From: Desulfosudis oleivorans
GTDB taxonomy: Bacteria > Desulfobacterota > Desulfobacteria > Desulfobacterales > SURF-7
Direction: 5' to 3'
Length of the DNA stretch: 64,000 nucleotides
Assembly: GCA_020723325.1 (NCBI GenBank)
Contig: DYJD01000011.1
Coordinates: 77,373 to 141,372, forward strand
Numbering within the stretch: the stretch's first letter is position 1; the number at the start of each line of letters is the position of its first letter. A model generated the notes under the pieces. It saw nothing but the letters and a program-made list of their open reading frames with translations, was not told where the DNA came from and ran no database searches. A program made the position numbers and the translations under genes. Shown here in pieces: positions 15,908 to 23,995 of this stretch.

Positions 15908-16576
15908 TCATTTTTGCCGTTGGTCGTTCAGGAGCGCCACGGCGCGCACAGGCGAGCCGTCGGCATCCTGTAAGGGCAAGGGAAAACAGACGAACAGAAA
16001 CCGCTGCGCTCCCAGCAAGTCCAGATTGGTCAGGTTTTCGATAATAAGGCGGTCTTGACCGAGAAAGGCCTTGTGGATGGGATAATCGTGGGAATTCATC
16101 AGGTCTGCCGAGACAGTATCCATTCCAACCCCTTTCAGATCAAATTGAATCAACCAATCCGCTGCTGCCGGGGACAATACCGGATAGTCCCTGAAATAGC
16201 GTTTCCGGCCCCAGTATTTGCTCCAACCAGTATTCAACAACAGGAAATCATTCCCGTGGATTTGCTGCTTAAATGGCATGAGGTCCTCCATTTCAATGAA
16301 TTTCCCAGGGAGGAACTTCAAGCCGATGCATATACCTGTACCATAAAATCGATTGATGGGCAATAGATCCAATGTCTTGGCCCCTTGCAGGATATGGGCG
16401 GGGGCATCCAAATGCGTGCCGGTGTGGGAAGTAATGAGAATTTTCTTTTCCTGAAAACCATCCGAAGGGATTTGGGCAATGTGGGTCAAACATGGCTGGT
16501 CCGTGCCTGGATACACCGGCATATCCGGCCCGATGGGATGGCTTAAATCAACCGCCTGCTGAAAAATATCGTCCAT
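15908..16576 (-). CDS. Cyclase-family metal-dependent hydrolase (kynurenine formamidase-like)
   Basis: 222 residues. The signature HTGTHLDAPAH lies at residues 51-61; its His and Asp residues bind the metal. LSHPIGPDMPVYPG at the N-terminus and VGMDTVSADLMN fit the same family (Pfam Cyclase). Members hydrolyse formyl-kynurenine, isatin or related amides and lactones. No tryptophan-catabolism gene is adjacent, so the substrate is open. It precedes the K+ channel gene by 6 bases and is probably co-transcribed with it. Confidence 0.87.
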   Translation of the reverse strand: MDDIFQQAVDLSHPIGPDMPVYPGTDQPCLTHIAQIPSDGFQEKKILITSHTGTHLDAPAHILQGAKTLDLLPINRFYGTGICIGLKFLPGKFIEMEDLMPFKQQIHGNDFLLLNTGWSKYWGRKRYFRDYPVLSPAAADWLIQFDLKGVGMDTVSADLMNSHDYPIHKAFLGQDRLIIENLTNLDLLGAQRFLFVCFPLPLQDADGSPVRAVALLNDQRQK

Positions 16577-16753
16577 ATTTACTATTTACGCGGGCATGCA
16601 AAAATTTGCAAGCAGGGCCAGGTCGTCTTTTTGAAGATCAGCTCTTCAAAAAACCTGTTGCGCTCCACGCGTCTTTCAGATAATCAAATAAGCTTCCACC
16701 AGAGTCGTGTGGATTAAAGGAATATATATTGAAGAAATGAAGGATATTCCGTC

Positions 16754-17509
16754 ATGAGTGATAACAACAGGGACGAGCGGGTGGGGATTGCCAGGCTTTT
16801 TGAGAACAATCAACTCGGTTCCTATTTCATCAATTATATCTACCTGATTTTTTCCCTGGAAGTGCTCATTTTTCTGATTGCCTTTATCGGTAATCTGGGT
16901 CCTGAAAAAGGGCCATTTCCATGGAAATTCTATTTCGTGGTTTCCTTTTCAGTGCCCATTGCCGTTACTTTTCTGCTGGGCATTTGCGTGATGGCCTTCA
17001 ATCACTATATTTTCGATCAAGGGGGTGAAGGCCGGCTGGAAAAGCCTGCGGACAGCGGGGAAGGGCGACCTAAAAAAATGCTCCTGCGTTTCCAGAATGC
17101 TTTGATTTCCTTGCGCAAGGCGCCGTTCCTGGTGCTCCTGTTTTTCATCCTGGTGGGCGCCGTGCTCTTTTTCCATTCTGATGTCATTTTTCTTTATCTT
17201 GCCAATGCCGGTGAAAAAGCCGTCCGCTATCTGCTGATTTTCCTCGGTGTGGGCCTTTTTCTGGCCGGAATCGTGGCCGTGGTCTGGATCATTGCCAACT
17301 ACAAACTGAAAAAAAGACACATGGATCATCTCTTTGAATACAAGCGGGAAGTCATGAAGAACATGAACCTGCTTGTCATGGACAATGATATGATCCTCGA
17401 CGCCCAGGGCAATGTGATTTCGCCGAAACAGCCCAAGCTCATTACCATGGATGCGGCCGATGCCGCCTACATCAATATCTTGCCCAATAAGAAGCAAATC
17501 GCTTCTTAA
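16754..17509 (+). CDS. Membrane protein of unknown function, four predicted TM segments
   Basis: 251 residues. Hydrophobic segments lie at about residues 26-50, 60-85, 122-142 and 155-185, with a polar linker (GGEGRLEKPADSGEGRPKK) between the second and third. The cytosolic-looking C-terminus has YKREVMKNMNLLVMDNDMILDAQGN. I do not recognise a family. The ribosome site is GAAGGAT shortly before the ATG. It is divergent from the cyclase gene and convergent with the FG-GAP gene downstream. Confidence 0.7.
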   Translation: MSDNNRDERVGIARLFENNQLGSYFINYIYLIFSLEVLIFLIAFIGNLGPEKGPFPWKFYFVVSFSVPIAVTFLLGICVMAFNHYIFDQGGEGRLEKPADSGEGRPKKMLLRFQNALISLRKAPFLVLLFFILVGAVLFFHSDVIFLYLANAGEKAVRYLLIFLGVGLFLAGIVAVVWIIANYKLKKRHMDHLFEYKREVMKNMNLLVMDNDMILDAQGNVISPKQPKLITMDAADAAYINILPNKKQIAS

Positions 17510-17576
17510 TCTGTCCCGTCAACGTCTGGATTTCGGATGGTCAAGGCTGATCAGGAGCATATTCCCATTTGGCCGT

Positions 17577-19292
17577 TTACATGCAATGATCGCGTCCAAA
17601 GGCCTTGGCAAACACTTCCAAACTCAGCAGAGCCGGAGACTTTACCAATTCGGCCAAGTCATTACCGTCAACATCTTTATCCTTATCAAAATCAGCGGGA
17701 CACGGAAGAGCGGTTTGTCCCAGGGAGGAGCCGGTACGCTCATAATTGCCCCGCCCCGTGCCCCAGAGAATGCGGGCATTTTGCGTATGGGGCAGATCAT
17801 AGGCACAGATACCGCTGTTGGCCGTATTCACAATCAGCTCCAGTTCCCCGTCCTGGTCGATGTCGGCAGCGGTCGGGGCCGCCAATACGCCGTTCCAGTT
17901 CCCCGCAGCAGGCACATCGCTTTCAAATAAAAGGTTGCCGTACGTGTCCAGGATGTGAACCTTGCCGAAACGATTGCTGCCTTTTTGGGTCCAGGAACCG
18001 AATATGATTTCCGCCTTGCCGTCATTATCCAAATCCACCACCAAGGGTTCACTGGCAAAACGGAAGACCCCTTCCGAGGCTTGGTAAACCGAATAGGGCC
18101 AATTGAATTTCTCGGTTTTGTCCAGCCAGAAACAATGCATTCGGCCGTCATTGGAGGAGTAGAGGATTTCGTTCATTCCGTCGCCGTCCAGGTCCGCCAC
18201 CACAGGATTGGGCATGCAGCTTTCGATAACATTATAATCCTCATTAATGGGCGCACCCAGGTTGGTGGGTACGGTTTCCCAGTCAAAGCCGTCTTTGTGG
18301 AAGCGGGTTCGATCGGCATTGAAAATATAAAGGCCGTGATACAGATTGGTATAAGGACTGGTGGCGCAATTGTGCACATTGCCGGTGGCAACTAGTTCAG
18401 CGACGCCGTCGTTGTTGACATCGGCAATAGTTGCCGGACAATGGGCGAAATTCGGCCGGTGCTCGCTGCCGCAATGGACATAGCCCCGCAATTCAGCAAC
18501 CAGGTCAACAGCCACCCCGACTTTGCCCCAGGCCTTGTTGCCGTAAATGGGATCGGCCTGGAGTTGGACCCCATCGGCTCTGTAAGCGCAAATGTAATGT
18601 ACATCCGAGGGTACGATGATTTCAGCCATGCCGTCGCCGTTCAGATCCCCCACGGCGGCATTGCTGTTGTATACTCCCCAGGCGTAACCACTGTCATTAT
18701 TCAACTGGGGCCAGCCCGGTCGCAGAACTCCGTCATTGCCATACACCCAAGTATTGGTTTTATTTCCATAGGCGCCGGTGGCGATGATCTCTTTGGTGCC
18801 GTCATTGTCCAGATCCGCCACGGATAGCCCTCTGAATTCATTTACGCTTAACTGTTTGGGCCAACCGGGTTTGAAGTAGCCGTTTGCGGAATACACCGAA
18901 ATATATCCGCCGCCATGGGCGGTCACGATTTCCGGCCGGCCATCGCCATCGACATCCGCGACTACAATCCCCGGCCAGGTCCGCCCGACATTGGCCGCGC
19001 CCGGATTGGAGCGGTCGGCGCCGGAACTGACGCGCCAATTTAAATTACCCGTTACTCCATCCAGACAGACAATGGAATAGGCTGAGCCGATCACTTCCAT
19101 CTTCCCATCCTGGTCGAGATCAACCACCGCTGGGGACGAATACCAGCCTTTTTCGCACCAGGATGAATAACAACCGCCCTTCTGCCATTTCAGAACCGGG
19201 GGATAAACCGTTGCTTTTACAACACATGGATAGCAAAGCAGGAATAACCCAAGGAACATGATTTTTACTATTGACTTGTTATCAAGACGCAT
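17577..19292 (-). CDS. Secreted FG-GAP/VCBS-repeat protein with dockerin-like C-terminus
   Basis: 571 residues with a signal peptide (IVKIMFLGLFLLCYPCVVKA). At least seven propeller blades show the calcium-loop pattern D-x-D-x-D-G: VVDLDQDGKMEVIGS, VADVDGDGRPEIVTA, VADLDNDGTKEIIAT, VGDLNGDGMAEIIVP, IADVNNDGVAELVAT, VADLDGDGMNEILYS, AADIDQDGELELIVN. The last 45 residues, CPADFDKDKDVDGNDLAEL and on, look like one half of a type I dockerin or EF-hand module. It is probably an extracellular or surface protein. A DNA fragment of a close relative of one blade lies at 34170-34218. Confidence 0.85.
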   Translation of the reverse strand: MRLDNKSIVKIMFLGLFLLCYPCVVKATVYPPVLKWQKGGCYSSWCEKGWYSSPAVVDLDQDGKMEVIGSAYSIVCLDGVTGNLNWRVSSGADRSNPGAANVGRTWPGIVVADVDGDGRPEIVTAHGGGYISVYSANGYFKPGWPKQLSVNEFRGLSVADLDNDGTKEIIATGAYGNKTNTWVYGNDGVLRPGWPQLNNDSGYAWGVYNSNAAVGDLNGDGMAEIIVPSDVHYICAYRADGVQLQADPIYGNKAWGKVGVAVDLVAELRGYVHCGSEHRPNFAHCPATIADVNNDGVAELVATGNVHNCATSPYTNLYHGLYIFNADRTRFHKDGFDWETVPTNLGAPINEDYNVIESCMPNPVVADLDGDGMNEILYSSNDGRMHCFWLDKTEKFNWPYSVYQASEGVFRFASEPLVVDLDNDGKAEIIFGSWTQKGSNRFGKVHILDTYGNLLFESDVPAAGNWNGVLAAPTAADIDQDGELELIVNTANSGICAYDLPHTQNARILWGTGRGNYERTGSSLGQTALPCPADFDKDKDVDGNDLAELVKSPALLSLEVFAKAFGRDHCM

Positions 19293-19530
19293 ACTTTTTT
19301 AACCTCATCTTGTTTGATTGGCTGAAATCTCGGCGCAAACCGTAACGCGGCTCGCTTGTTCCAGTCTCCTTCGCCTGCATGACTTTCAATGATGAGACCG
19401 CTGTTTCGCAGAGGATATTGCGATACCCTGCTATAAATAAAAGATTCAGAAAATAAGCAACTGTTTTTCTGCAACGCCAATTCCTGGACAACGAAAAAGA
19501 TCACGGGCATTGTCTCAAAAAACAAATACT

Positions 19531-21096
19531 TCAATACTGTTTTGTATTGCTTGTGCATCTGGGCTGATATTGCATTTTGGGCAGTTTCCAGATGCAAGGG
19601 GCTTTCTTGTTTGTCGGCGGCATGATTTCCAACCCGGATCCGCGGCAGGCCTCCAGCAAGGTTCCACATTGACAGCAGAAATAGGGGATGTCCTTTAGGT
19701 GGAAGGACCAGGAGTGGGCGCTGCGGCATCGGCCTTGATCATAGGGCTTGCGCTGGGTGAAATGGGTTACCATGATAGGAAAGAAGGCCTGAACGATTTT
19801 TTCAGGAAAAGGCAGACTACGGGCGGCGAATACCACCAGGGTATTTTCCAATGCTTCCCGTATTCTTACATGCATGGGCATTGAACCGAAGCTGCCCGCA
19901 CGCATTAGGCGACCACCGCTGCCGCAGGGTTTCAGTACAAAATAAAGATGATGCGCATCTTCGCGGATAAAGAAGCGCCCCGGCAGATAACCGCTGCTGC
20001 CGCAATTATCGATGCCGAAAATTTGGTCGGCCAAAAATATTGCTTTTTCACGGATGGATAGGGCGCGGAGTTTCGATCCCATCTGATTTTTGATACAGGT
20101 TTCATATTGAAGGCCCAATGCTTTTCCCAGACCTTCTTCACCGGTCCTTTGGGCAATATAGGTCAGGGTTGCCGACACCATCATGACATACAGATCATGT
20201 AAAGCCAGGAATTCGTCCTTCGTTTCCCGGCATAGTCTCTCGGCAAACTTTATATTTCCCATTTGAATAGCGGCCATCAGAAGGTCCGTAATAGGGCGAG
20301 CCATTTCCAAAAGGGCCGAATCCGAATAGTAACGCGGCCGGTTGGAACGCGTCCATTTTTTGCAGCCGGAATCCGGTTTTGTCAGACCCAGGCGCTGATA
20401 GTAAAATTCCGGAATGGCGGCCGGGTCTTTATAGACATGCCAGGCGCAAGGATCTCCGGGATTCAGCGGCGGGTCCACCGGCCAAAGCAGATGCCCATAG
20501 CCGGATTCAAACGGCAGGATTTCGTTGAGAAACGGACAATGGATGCAATAATAAGGGAAGTCCTTGCGGCCATAAGTCCATGGGCGGGCTTGGCGTGCAG
20601 TCTCACCGGGCTTGCCCGCTTTATACCAGCCTTTGAGTTGCAGCCGGGCGCCGGAGCCACAGGGATGCAAGTGAAATGTGAATTTTTCCTTGTCTTCGGT
20701 GATGTGAAAAGTACTTGGATATTCGCCGGCGCCGAAACAACTATGGGCCCGCCAGGATTTGGCCAATAGGGCTACAGTCAAATGGGGGAACACTTGACCC
20801 CGGGCCGCATCAAAATATTGTCTTTGGGCGGAGTGGCTGAAAACAAAGCGGAACATGGGCTCCAGCTCCGTCTCCCCCAATTGCCTGCCGATCCAGCTCC
20901 AAAGCGCAGTGCAGGTTTCGGCATAAAAATCGTGCAGCAATATGCGGGAGCCGGCCATTTCCCGGCAAAGCTGCAGGGCCTCGGTTTTACGGCCCTGCCT
21001 CAGGGCTTGTTGGATCCTTCTGGAAAAAGGTTCCGTGAGCCGGCGTTTTTCCGCTTCGGAAAAAAGGGGAATAAAGGCCGGTCCGCCCGAATTCAT
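19531..21096 (-). CDS. Unknown protein with internal duplication (two PCGSGxRL + CxxC modules)
   Basis: 521 residues, no family recognised. Two halves of about 210 residues align by eye: LCREMAGSRILLHDFY with LCRETKDEFLALHDLY; PCGSGARL (145-152) with PCGSGGRL (390-397); KDFPYYCIHC (CxxC 184-187) with KDIPYFCCQC (474-477); and a late Pro-Cys-x-Trp in both. The Cys/His motifs suggest metal or redox chemistry, but this is inference. The ATG is 1 base after the stop of the acyl-CoA dehydrogenase upstream and has no good ribosome site, so translation is probably coupled. No signal or TM segment: cytoplasmic. The operon suggests a link to acyl-CoA metabolism. Confidence 0.75.
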   Translation of the reverse strand: MNSGGPAFIPLFSEAEKRRLTEPFSRRIQQALRQGRKTEALQLCREMAGSRILLHDFYAETCTALWSWIGRQLGETELEPMFRFVFSHSAQRQYFDAARGQVFPHLTVALLAKSWRAHSCFGAGEYPSTFHITEDKEKFTFHLHPCGSGARLQLKGWYKAGKPGETARQARPWTYGRKDFPYYCIHCPFLNEILPFESGYGHLLWPVDPPLNPGDPCAWHVYKDPAAIPEFYYQRLGLTKPDSGCKKWTRSNRPRYYSDSALLEMARPITDLLMAAIQMGNIKFAERLCRETKDEFLALHDLYVMMVSATLTYIAQRTGEEGLGKALGLQYETCIKNQMGSKLRALSIREKAIFLADQIFGIDNCGSSGYLPGRFFIREDAHHLYFVLKPCGSGGRLMRAGSFGSMPMHVRIREALENTLVVFAARSLPFPEKIVQAFFPIMVTHFTQRKPYDQGRCRSAHSWSFHLKDIPYFCCQCGTLLEACRGSGLEIMPPTNKKAPCIWKLPKMQYQPRCTSNTKQY

Positions 21097-21097
21097 T

Positions 21098-22240
21098 TTA
21101 GGAGTTCCCGGTTACTACGGCTTGAATATGGCGGCGGGGATTGCTGCCACCCAGAAGTTGCAACACCTTGGCGTCGCGCATGCTTTTTTCAAGACCGTAA
21201 TCATGGAGATAGCCATAGCCGCCGTGGATCTGGATCGCGTCCAGGATGATTTCCAGGGCCGCATCCGTGCAATAGGCTTTGGTCAGGCCGGCCTCAAGGG
21301 CAGCATGGGGCAAGGGCAGGGGAGGTGGGCTGAACCAATTGGTATAGGCGGCGGTTCCCACGCACAGTTTCATACGCATTTCCCCCAGGATACGCCGGAT
21401 CTCGCCATGGTTGATGATGGTCTTGCCGAACTGATAGCGTGCTTCAGCATAGGCTATGGCCTTTTCCAACGCCCGGCGGGCCGTGCCCATGGCCATGGCC
21501 GCCGTAAAGCCGTATAACCCTTCCTGGGCGGCTGTGAAAAGGATTCGCCCCGGATCCGAATTTGATAGAAATAGATCTGGATCAATGGGTGTCTGATCAA
21601 ACACAACCGGTGCAAAATGGTTCACTTTCAAGCCGGGAAGCTGGGCAGTCGGCCCAATGGAAACACCCGGTGTTTTGCGGTGAACCAGACAGCAATGCAC
21701 TTCTCCCGCGGATTCATCAGCCGTTGGGAAGACCAGGAAGTAATCGGCCATCCAGGCTCCGGCGGCAAGCGGGCTGCGGCCGGCGAGCACAGGCTGGTTG
21801 TTGGTAAAGGACAATGTAAGAGCAGGTGCCTCGGTTTCTGAAGGGAGAATCAGGCTGATGAAGGGGGCTGCCTTTTCAATATCCTGAAATATTCCCTGGA
21901 GAACCGAATACCGGCTTCCGGCTTCCATTTTCAAAAGTGCCAGGCAGGCGCTGAAATGCACGGCAAACAGGGAAGCGATTCCGGCACAATCGCCTGCAAT
22001 GACATCCAGCAACAAAGCGCAATATAAAGGGGAAGCCTCCACACCCTGATTTGCTTCCGGGACAAGCAAACCGGGCAGATCCAGGGCCGTGCTTTTATTC
22101 CATATAGCCTTGGCCCAAGCTTGGTCTGCGGCCGAGTCGGCCGAAAGAACCTGGTCGCGTATTTCCTTTTTGACAAACCGCCGGCATTCATTCAGGGCAA
22201 TGGTCATGTCATCCATACGCATGGAGGTCATCCTATTCAT
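21098..22240 (-). CDS. Acyl-CoA dehydrogenase family protein lacking the usual catalytic Glu
   Basis: 380 residues from the ATG at 22240, which overlaps the upstream stop as ATGA and has GGAG six bases ahead; a start at 22252 is possible. The fold is clear: AYAEARYQFGKTIINHGEIRRILGEMR and IQIHGGYGYLHDYGLEKSMRDAKVLQL. Where the family usually has Y-E-G-T-N, this protein reads LLGGSN (about residue 364), so the C-terminal catalytic base is missing. The flavin-binding middle domain is also weak (FISLILPSETEAPA). It may use a base elsewhere, do another reaction, or be a non-catalytic partner of the dehydrogenase encoded just upstream. Confidence 0.88.
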   Translation of the reverse strand: MNRMTSMRMDDMTIALNECRRFVKKEIRDQVLSADSAADQAWAKAIWNKSTALDLPGLLVPEANQGVEASPLYCALLLDVIAGDCAGIASLFAVHFSACLALLKMEAGSRYSVLQGIFQDIEKAAPFISLILPSETEAPALTLSFTNNQPVLAGRSPLAAGAWMADYFLVFPTADESAGEVHCCLVHRKTPGVSIGPTAQLPGLKVNHFAPVVFDQTPIDPDLFLSNSDPGRILFTAAQEGLYGFTAAMAMGTARRALEKAIAYAEARYQFGKTIINHGEIRRILGEMRMKLCVGTAAYTNWFSPPPLPLPHAALEAGLTKAYCTDAALEIILDAIQIHGGYGYLHDYGLEKSMRDAKVLQLLGGSNPRRHIQAVVTGNS

Positions 22241-23724
22241 GATCCTCTCCAATCCTGTATCTGTTCACCGATTTCATGGTTGAAGATATCCAGGCGATTG
22301 ACTTGATTGGTGCCTTCGTAAATCTGGGTCACTTTGGCATCCCGGAAATATTTCTCAAGACCATGCTCATTGGCCAGGCCCTCCAGGCCCACAATGTCGA
22401 GAACCCTGGCGGTGACCCGCACCGCCAAATCTGTACCGGCCACCTTGGCGGCAGAGCCGTACTTGACGAATTTTTCCACCATGACATCCGACACCAGGCT
22501 TTTTTTATACCAACCGCCGGCCCGGCTGATGATGGGATTGCGGGCCAGGGAGAGCAGGGCCTCGCTCAACAGCCATTTGCGCGGCAGGATTTTCAGGGCC
22601 AGCTTGATGGGCAGGCGCTCGAACATGCTCCAGACATGGTAGGTATCCAGGGCCAGGGCAAAATTGTAGCACTGATTGCGCACCGTCATCAGATCCTTGA
22701 GCATGTCGGCAACGGCAAAACGCACCCAGTCTTCCTGGATCAGAAAGCCATGGGCGGTTTTCTTTTGGGAAGCATAACGGATGCAGGTTTCCAAAGCCCC
22801 GCGGGCCAGGCCCAGGGCTGCCAGGCCGATATAGCCGCGGGTGATGGAAAGGATTTCACGGGTATGGTGCAGCCCCCGGCCAGGGGGCTCCCAGAGATTC
22901 TCTTCCGGCACAAATACATCCTTGAAAAACAGTTCCGCGGTTTGGCTGGCTTTTTGACCGCATTTTCTTTCCACCCGGCCCACCTTGAATCCTTCCGTAT
23001 TTGTGGGGATCAGGAAAGTGGCCATGCTGGTCAGGGGCTGGTCCGGGTCCATGGGGATATTGGCAATGACATAGTGGGCGAGACTGCCGTTGGTGATGAA
23101 ACATTTGGTGCCGTTGAGACGATACCCTCCCGTCACTTTTTCAGCCCGGGTGGACGGTCGCATGCGGGCCATGGCCGCGGCTTCCTCCATGTCCGTACCC
23201 GCTTCGGGTTCGGTGATGGCCCAGGACCAGAAAAGGGGCCTTTCCGCTTCCTGGGCTTCGGTCATCAGGCGGATGATCTTGAGGATCACATCCGTGCGGC
23301 ATTCCACCAAAGCCCCCAGCAAGCCGAAGGTGTTGAAGGTGATGTTGGATGCACTGGCCAGGCATACACTGGTGAGTTCTTCCACCAGAACAGCATTATC
23401 CAGGGCGCTCCAGCCCAGTCCGCCCAGCTTTTGGGGAATGGGACTGATATTCAGTTTGGCCTGATTGGCTTTGCGCCACAGTTCCCAGTCAAAATAGGCG
23501 GGGTCCTCGCTGCATTTGCGATCGATTTCCAGCACCCGTGGGGCAAGTACCTCACGGCAAAACTGACGCACAATGATCTGGGCCGTTTCCGCCCGGCGGA
23601 TGTATTCCGGATGCAATTGCCGGAGTTTTCCCAAAGCCGGCAGGGATTCCAACAAATCCGGTTCGGTTTTCTCCATGCTTGGAATAAAGCAAAAACAATC
23701 GGCTTTGACGGTGGCGGACAGCAT
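22237..23724 (-). CDS. Acyl-CoA dehydrogenase
   Basis: 495 residues, longer than a typical 380-residue member, with about 60 extra residues at the N-terminus and an insert in the C-terminal half. Landmarks: WAITEPEAGTD (FAD/substrate loop), YRLNGTKCFITNGSLAHYVI, and the catalytic Glu470 in QIYEGTNQVNRLDIF. It oxidises an acyl-CoA to the 2-enoyl-CoA with FAD in the cytoplasm; chain-length preference cannot be read. GGAGGGTGA before the ATG at 23724 supports that start. It heads a three-gene operon. Confidence 0.93.
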   Translation of the reverse strand: MLSATVKADCFCFIPSMEKTEPDLLESLPALGKLRQLHPEYIRRAETAQIIVRQFCREVLAPRVLEIDRKCSEDPAYFDWELWRKANQAKLNISPIPQKLGGLGWSALDNAVLVEELTSVCLASASNITFNTFGLLGALVECRTDVILKIIRLMTEAQEAERPLFWSWAITEPEAGTDMEEAAAMARMRPSTRAEKVTGGYRLNGTKCFITNGSLAHYVIANIPMDPDQPLTSMATFLIPTNTEGFKVGRVERKCGQKASQTAELFFKDVFVPEENLWEPPGRGLHHTREILSITRGYIGLAALGLARGALETCIRYASQKKTAHGFLIQEDWVRFAVADMLKDLMTVRNQCYNFALALDTYHVWSMFERLPIKLALKILPRKWLLSEALLSLARNPIISRAGGWYKKSLVSDVMVEKFVKYGSAAKVAGTDLAVRVTARVLDIVGLEGLANEHGLEKYFRDAKVTQIYEGTNQVNRLDIFNHEIGEQIQDWRGS

Positions 23725-23900
23725 TCACCCTCCTACACCAACAGGTGGCTCCGGCTGGATCAGTGTGGTATCTCCAGCATCATGATTTGATGTATTGTAA
23801 ATTGACCATATAGTCAAGTAACTTTTACAAATAAAATTATGTATTAAATTTATTATTTTAATAGTTAGTGTATAGTTTAGTATCTGGACCGGAAATACGT

Positions 23901-23952
23901 CAACTTATTGAATTTGCAAATCCATTGACACATTATCACCCTTGGGTTATGT
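23901..23952 (+). repeat. 52-bp direct repeat, copy A, carrying a promoter
   Basis: It matches 25557-25608 with about 4 differences in 52 bases, including TTGAATTTGCAAATCCATTG and CACCC(T/G)TGGG. Each copy stands about 45-75 bases before a gene of the island. Confidence 0.85.
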
Positions 23953-23953
23953 A
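23925..23953 (+). promoter_or_regulatory. Promoter of the AlbA/ATPase gene
   Basis: TTGACA (23925-23930), 17 bases, TATGTA (23948-23953). It is conserved in the second repeat copy (TTGACA, 17 bases, TATGTT), which supports function. The upstream AATTTGCAAATCC holds an inverted repeat, ATTTGCAAAT, that could be an operator. Confidence 0.65.
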
Positions 23954-23995
23954 TTTTCAAAACGTATTCTTGGAGATTGAAGAAGAAGGGATTTC

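Larger units (their letters stand above)
23725..23995. other. Spacer between the acyl-CoA dehydrogenase operon and the defence island
   Basis: 271 AT-rich bases between divergent genes. The right part is the 52-bp promoter repeat at 23901-23952. No gene is seen. Confidence 0.5.

Noticed and set aside
19268-19729. 153-codon minus-strand frame between two genes
   Set aside because: Half overlaps the end of the duplicated Cys-motif protein in another frame; composition not protein-like and no ribosome site.
22276-23790. Long open frame (504 codons) on the plus strand
   Set aside because: It is the complement of the acyl-CoA dehydrogenase at 22237-23724, which has all family motifs. The antisense product is low-complexity and unlike any family.
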